From positions 248,001 to 312,000 of the forward strand of contig NZ_JAEIOI010000003.1 in NCBI RefSeq assembly GCF_021375795.1: DNA of 64,000 bases, given 5' to 3'. Of this stretch, positions 60,939 through 64,000 are shown piece by piece. Within the stretch, counting starts at the first letter, position 1; each line of letters opens with the position of its first letter. This DNA comes from Pseudomonas anguilliseptica (GTDB taxonomy: Bacteria > Pseudomonadota > Gammaproteobacteria > Pseudomonadales > Pseudomonadaceae). A model generated the notes under the pieces. It was not told the DNA's origin, did no database searches, and saw nothing but the letters and a program-made list of their open reading frames with translations. The position numbers were made by a program, and so were the translations under genes.

Positions 60939-61014
60939 GCCCAGGTAGCTCAGTCGGTAGAGCAGGGGATTGAAAATCCCCGTGTCGGCGGTTCGATTCC
61001 GTCCCTGGGCACCA
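60939..61014 (+). tRNA. tRNA-Phe (GAA)
   Basis: A 76-nt tRNA. The acceptor stem GCCCAGG pairs with CCTGGGC, the D-loop has AGCTCAGTCGGTAGAGC, and the anticodon stem GGGGA/TCCCC holds loop TTGAAAA with anticodon GAA at 60972-60974. The T-arm is GGCGGTTCGATTCCGTC, and CCA is encoded. It has its own promoter and terminator. Confidence 0.98.
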
Positions 61015-61023
61015 TGAATACCG

Positions 61024-61061
61024 AAAAACCCCAAGCGAAGTTAAATTCCTTGGGGTTTTTT
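61024..61061 (+). terminator. tRNA-Phe terminator
   Basis: AAAAACCCCAAG pairs with CTTGGGGTTTTT across a roughly 14-nt loop, ending in T6, 10 nt after the tRNA CCA. Confidence 0.88.
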
Positions 61062-61281
61062 AATGCCTGAAATTCTGCGCACAGCGACTTATAAGCCCGG
61101 TAAACGCCGCAGAAATTGTGCACGCGCGACAGCCAACTGCAGCCAGGCGACACCTGCACCCCCAGCAACCAGGCACGCCCGGTAAACGGCTTGGCGGTCA
61201 GCGAAACGCTATGCTAGCTTGACGCCTCGCTAGGAAGGCCACGCAACGCCTGAGCGCACCCGAAGAATAAGAGGACACTCC

Positions 61282-62055
61282 ATGGCCGAGGCCACGCCCG
61301 CGCTGGAAATACGCGACCTGCATAAACGCTACGGCGACCTTGAGGTGCTCAAGGGCATCTCCCTCACCGCTCGCGACGGCGATGTGATTTCCATCCTCGG
61401 TTCTTCCGGCTCCGGCAAATCGACCTTTCTGCGCTGCATCAACCTGCTGGAAAACCCGCATAAAGGGCAGATCATCGTCGCCGGCGAGGAGCTCAAGCTC
61501 AAAGCTGCGAAGAATGGCGATTTGATCGCCGCCGACAATCGCCAGATCAATCGCTTGCGCAGCGAGATCGGCTTTGTCTTTCAGAATTTCAATCTGTGGC
61601 CGCACATGAGCGTGCTCGACAACATCATCGAGGCACCGCGCCGTGTACTCGGCAAGAGCAAGGCCGAAGCCATCGAGATGGCCGAAGCGCTGCTGGCCAA
61701 GGTCGGCATTGCCGACAAGCGCCACGTGTTCCCCAATCAGCTTTCTGGCGGTCAGCAGCAGCGCGCAGCGATTGCCCGCACCCTGGCCATGCAGCCGAAA
61801 GTCATCCTGTTCGATGAGCCCACCTCGGCCCTCGACCCGGAGATGGTACAAGAAGTGCTTAATGTGATCCGCGCACTCGCCGAAGAGGGCCGCACCATGT
61901 TGCTGGTTACCCATGAGATGGGCTTTGCCCGTCAGGTATCCAGCGAGGTGGTGTTCCTGCATCAGGGCCTGGTCGAGGAGCAGGGCTCCCCGGAGCAGGT
62001 GTTCGACAACCCGAACTCGGCGCGCTGCAAACAATTCATGTCCAGCAATCACTGA
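61282..62055 (+). CDS. Amino-acid ABC transporter ATP-binding protein (HisP-like)
   Basis: A 257-aa ABC ATPase of the polar amino-acid group. Walker A GSSGSGKSTF, Q-loop VFQNFNLWPHM, signature LSGGQQQR, Walker B VILFDEPTSALDP and the H-loop THEMGFARQ are all intact. The ATG at 61282 follows GAGGACAC. It is the first gene of an operon with the binding protein and two permeases, the HisPJQM/AOT arrangement for basic amino acids. Confidence 0.95.
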   Translation: MAEATPALEIRDLHKRYGDLEVLKGISLTARDGDVISILGSSGSGKSTFLRCINLLENPHKGQIIVAGEELKLKAAKNGDLIAADNRQINRLRSEIGFVFQNFNLWPHMSVLDNIIEAPRRVLGKSKAEAIEMAEALLAKVGIADKRHVFPNQLSGGQQQRAAIARTLAMQPKVILFDEPTSALDPEMVQEVLNVIRALAEEGRTMLLVTHEMGFARQVSSEVVFLHQGLVEEQGSPEQVFDNPNSARCKQFMSSNH

Positions 62056-62074
62056 AAACACGGAGCAACTACGC

Positions 62075-62827
62075 ATGCAGAACTATAAGAAGATCCTGCT
62101 GGCCGCGGCCGCCACCCTGGCCTTCGGCACCAGCGCCGTCGCTGCTGACAAACTGAAACTGGGCACCGAGGGTGCTTACCCACCCTTCAACCTGATCGAC
62201 GCCAGCGGCCAGGTCGGTGGTTTCGACGTGGAGATTGGCCAAGCCCTGTGCGCCAAGATGAAGGTCGAGTGCGAAGTGGTCACCTCTGACTGGGACGGCA
62301 TTATCCCGGCGCTGAACGCGAAGAAATTCGACTTCCTGATCGCCTCCATGTCGATCACCGAAGAGCGCCAGGCCGCCGTGGATTTCACCAACCCCTACTA
62401 CACCAACAAACTGCAGTTCATCGCACCAAAAGGCGGCGACTTCAAAACTGACAAAGCCAGCCTCAAAGGCAAAGTGATCGGCGCGCAACGTGCAACCATC
62501 GCCGGCACCTGGCTGGAAGACAACCTCAATGGTGTGGTTGATATCAAGCTGTACGATACCCAGGAAAACGCCTACCTCGACCTGTCCTCGGGCCGCCTGG
62601 ATGGCGTGCTGGCGGATACCTTCGTTAACTGGGAATGGCTGAAGAGCGACGCTGGCAAAGGCTTCGAGTTCAAGGGCGACCCGGTCTTCGACAACGACAA
62701 GATCGGCATTGCCGTGCGCAAGGGCGACGCCCTGCGTGACAAGCTGAACGCCGCCCTGGCCGAGATCGTGGCCGACGGCACCTACAAGAAGATCAACGAC
62801 AAGTACTTCCCGTTCAGCATCTACTAA
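62075..62827 (+). CDS. Basic amino-acid periplasmic binding protein (HisJ/ArgT-like)
   Basis: A 250-aa exported SBP_bac_3 protein. Signal peptide ILLAAAATLAFGTSAVAAD. The cleft motifs LKLGTEGAYPPFNLIDASGQVGGFDVEIG and FLIASMSITEERQAAVDFTNPYY match the lysine/arginine/ornithine/histidine binders. The start at 62075 is used, with a CGGAG site 9 nt ahead; a longer reading from 61913 runs through the ATPase gene. The precise ligand is not decided by sequence. Confidence 0.94.
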   Translation: MQNYKKILLAAAATLAFGTSAVAADKLKLGTEGAYPPFNLIDASGQVGGFDVEIGQALCAKMKVECEVVTSDWDGIIPALNAKKFDFLIASMSITEERQAAVDFTNPYYTNKLQFIAPKGGDFKTDKASLKGKVIGAQRATIAGTWLEDNLNGVVDIKLYDTQENAYLDLSSGRLDGVLADTFVNWEWLKSDAGKGFEFKGDPVFDNDKIGIAVRKGDALRDKLNAALAEIVADGTYKKINDKYFPFSIY

Positions 62828-62877
62828 GCTGCCGGCACTGCGTCGCCCGCCTGGGCGGCGCAGGCTTCTGAGCCCCT

Positions 62878-63573
62878 ATGAATTTCGATCTCTACGGATT
62901 CGGCCCGGCCCTGGCTGCTGGCACCCTGATGACCATCAAGCTGGCGCTTAGCGCGCTGTGCCTGGGTCTGGTGCTCGGCTTGCTCGGCGCCCTCGCCAAG
63001 ACTTCCCCGTACAAGCCGCTGCAATGGCTTGGCGGCACCTACTCGACCATCGTGCGCGGCATCCCCGAACTGCTCTGGGTGTTGCTGATCTATTTCGGCA
63101 CCGTGCAACTGATGCGCAACCTGGCCGACCTGCTGGGCGTAGAAAGCCTTGAGCTGAACGCCTTTGCAGCCGGCACCATTGCTCTCGGCATCTGCTTTGG
63201 CGCCTACGCCACCGAAGTGTTTCGTGGGGCGATTCTGGCCATCCCCAAAGGCCATCGCGAGGCGGGCCAGGCCTTGGGCATGTCCAAACCGCGAATCTTC
63301 TGGCGACTGATCCTGCCGCAGATGTGGCGCATCGCCCTGCCTGGTCTGGGCAACCTGTTTATGATCCTGATGAAGGACACCGCGCTGGTCTCAGTGATTG
63401 GCCTGGAAGAGATCATGCGTCGCTCGCAAATCGCCGTAACCGCCAGCAAAGAGCCCTTCACCTTCTATCTGGTGGCGGCCTTTATCTATCTGGGCCTGAC
63501 CATCCTCGCGATGATTGGCATGCACTTCCTCGAAAAACGCGCCAGCCGTGGCTTTATCAGGAGCGCCTCATGA
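62878..63573 (+). CDS. Amino-acid ABC transporter permease 1 (HisQ-like)
   Basis: A 231-aa inner-membrane permease with about five transmembrane helices. The EAA cytoplasmic loop that docks the ATPase is HREAGQALGMSKPRIFWRLILPQ (about residues 125-147). The tail is basic. The stop overlaps the next permease start (ATGA). Confidence 0.94.
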   Translation: MNFDLYGFGPALAAGTLMTIKLALSALCLGLVLGLLGALAKTSPYKPLQWLGGTYSTIVRGIPELLWVLLIYFGTVQLMRNLADLLGVESLELNAFAAGTIALGICFGAYATEVFRGAILAIPKGHREAGQALGMSKPRIFWRLILPQMWRIALPGLGNLFMILMKDTALVSVIGLEEIMRRSQIAVTASKEPFTFYLVAAFIYLGLTILAMIGMHFLEKRASRGFIRSAS

Positions 63574-64000
63574 ACTGGGAAGTGATCATCAAGTGGCTAC
63601 CACGCCTCTCAGAAGGCGCTCTGCTAACCCTCGAGCTGGTGGCCATCGCAGTTATCGCCGGACTGATCCTGGCGCTGCCAATGGGCATCGCCCGCGCGTC
63701 CAAGCATTGGTATGTACGCGCGCTGCCTTACGGCTACATCTTCTTCTTTCGTGGCACGCCGTTGTTGGTTCAGTTGTTTCTGGTCTATTACGGCCTGGCG
63801 CAGTTCGATGCGGTACGCCAGGGCCCACTCTGGCCCTACCTGCGCGACCCTTACTGGTGCGCCGTTCTGACCATGACCCTGCACACGGCGGCCTATATTG
63901 CCGAAATTCTGCGTGGCGCGATCCAGGCCGTGCCACCGGGCGAGATCGAAGCCGCCCGCGCACTGGGCATGTCACGGGCGCAGGCGATGTTCTACATCAT
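63570..64000 (+). CDS. Amino-acid ABC transporter permease 2 (HisM-like), truncated by window end
   Basis: The N-terminal 143 codons of a second permease, starting MNWEVIIKWLPRLSEGALLTLELV. It reaches the EAA loop (IEAARALGMSRAQAMFYII) and then runs off the window. The open reading frame has no stop to the edge. It pairs with the preceding permease as a HisQ/HisM-type heterodimer. Confidence 0.93.
   Translation, partial: MNWEVIIKWLPRLSEGALLTLELVAIAVIAGLILALPMGIARASKHWYVRALPYGYIFFFRGTPLLVQLFLVYYGLAQFDAVRQGPLWPYLRDPYWCAVLTMTLHTAAYIAEILRGAIQAVPPGEIEAARALGMSRAQAMFYI

Noticed and set aside
60950..61168. 72-codon minus-strand frame over tRNA-Phe
   Set aside because: It overlaps the tRNA and its terminator; the translated end is a familiar artefact of tRNA antisense reading.

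Overview
The window looks like core chromosome of a GC-rich gammaproteobacterium of the genus Pseudomonas in the broad sense. The evidence is a conserved gene order (blc - DUF924 - fbp; typA - thiI - glnA - DUF4124 pair - ntrB - ntrC; trmL - secB - grxC - rhodanese - gpmI - envC - ctpA; hisB-H-A-F; asmA - mutY - yggX - tRNA-Phe - amino-acid ABC transporter) that I recall from P. aeruginosa and its relatives, together with GC-ending codons, Pseudomonas-type palindromic intergenic repeats and sigma-54 (-24/-12) promoters. Nothing suggests plasmid or phage DNA.

Region 1 (1-11.3 kb) is mostly minus strand. It holds a DarA/DarB-like pair cut by the window edge, a DUF2141 exported protein, the lipocalin Blc with a small lipoprotein, a DUF924 protein, fructose-1,6-bisphosphatase, a membrane GGDEF diguanylate cyclase, and a translationally coupled DUF2339/DUF3999 membrane pair. 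Region 2 (11.3-15.6 kb) is plus strand: a YkgJ-type cysteine-cluster protein, then a regulator that fuses a SnoaL/NTF2-like domain to an AraC DNA-binding domain, followed by an amine-oxidase-type flavoenzyme, a cupin and a polyamine-type binding protein. Region 3 (15.6-21 kb, minus) has a phosphoethanolamine-transferase-like sulfatase-fold protein, typA and thiI.

Region 4 (21-27.55 kb, plus) is a nitrogen-control block: glnA with a sigma-54 promoter, two tandem DUF4124 genes, and ntrB-ntrC with their own NtrC site and sigma-54 promoter. It ends in a third sigma-54 promoter that drives no ORF but runs into a strong terminator about 95 nt later, which is very probably an NrsZ-type small RNA. 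Region 5 (27.55-44.4 kb, minus) is a complete, tightly overlapping 17-gene MSHA-type type IV pilus operon (mshI, a PilN-like gene, mshJKLMNEGF, pilins mshB/A/C/D/O/P and the giant tip-adhesin-like mshQ). It sits between the sRNA and trmL, where P. aeruginosa has no such operon. MshE carries the N-terminal c-di-GMP-binding MshEN repeats, so the pilus should respond to second-messenger pools of the kind made by the cyclase in region 1.

Region 6 (44.5-53.3 kb) holds trmL, secB, grxC, a rhodanese-fold protein without its catalytic Cys, gpmI, a duplicated terminator, envC and ctpA, then three tandem paralogous family-3 periplasmic binding proteins with no permease. Region 7 (53.4-56.7 kb, minus) is the histidine operon hisB-hisH-DUF2164-hisA-hisF. 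It carries a palindromic repeat between hisA and hisF and a 140-bp inverted-repeat-bounded element ending exactly at the hisF stop codon. Region 8 (57.1-64 kb, plus) has asmA-mutY-yggX as an overlapping operon, tRNA-Phe with a near-consensus sigma-70 promoter, and an amino-acid ABC transporter whose last permease runs off the window.

The most interesting items are the NrsZ-like RNA, the MSHA locus and its beta-solenoid/lectin-like MshQ, the SnoaL-AraC fusion, the triplicated binding proteins and the repeat elements around the his operon. I did not find a convincing wholly novel multi-gene system.
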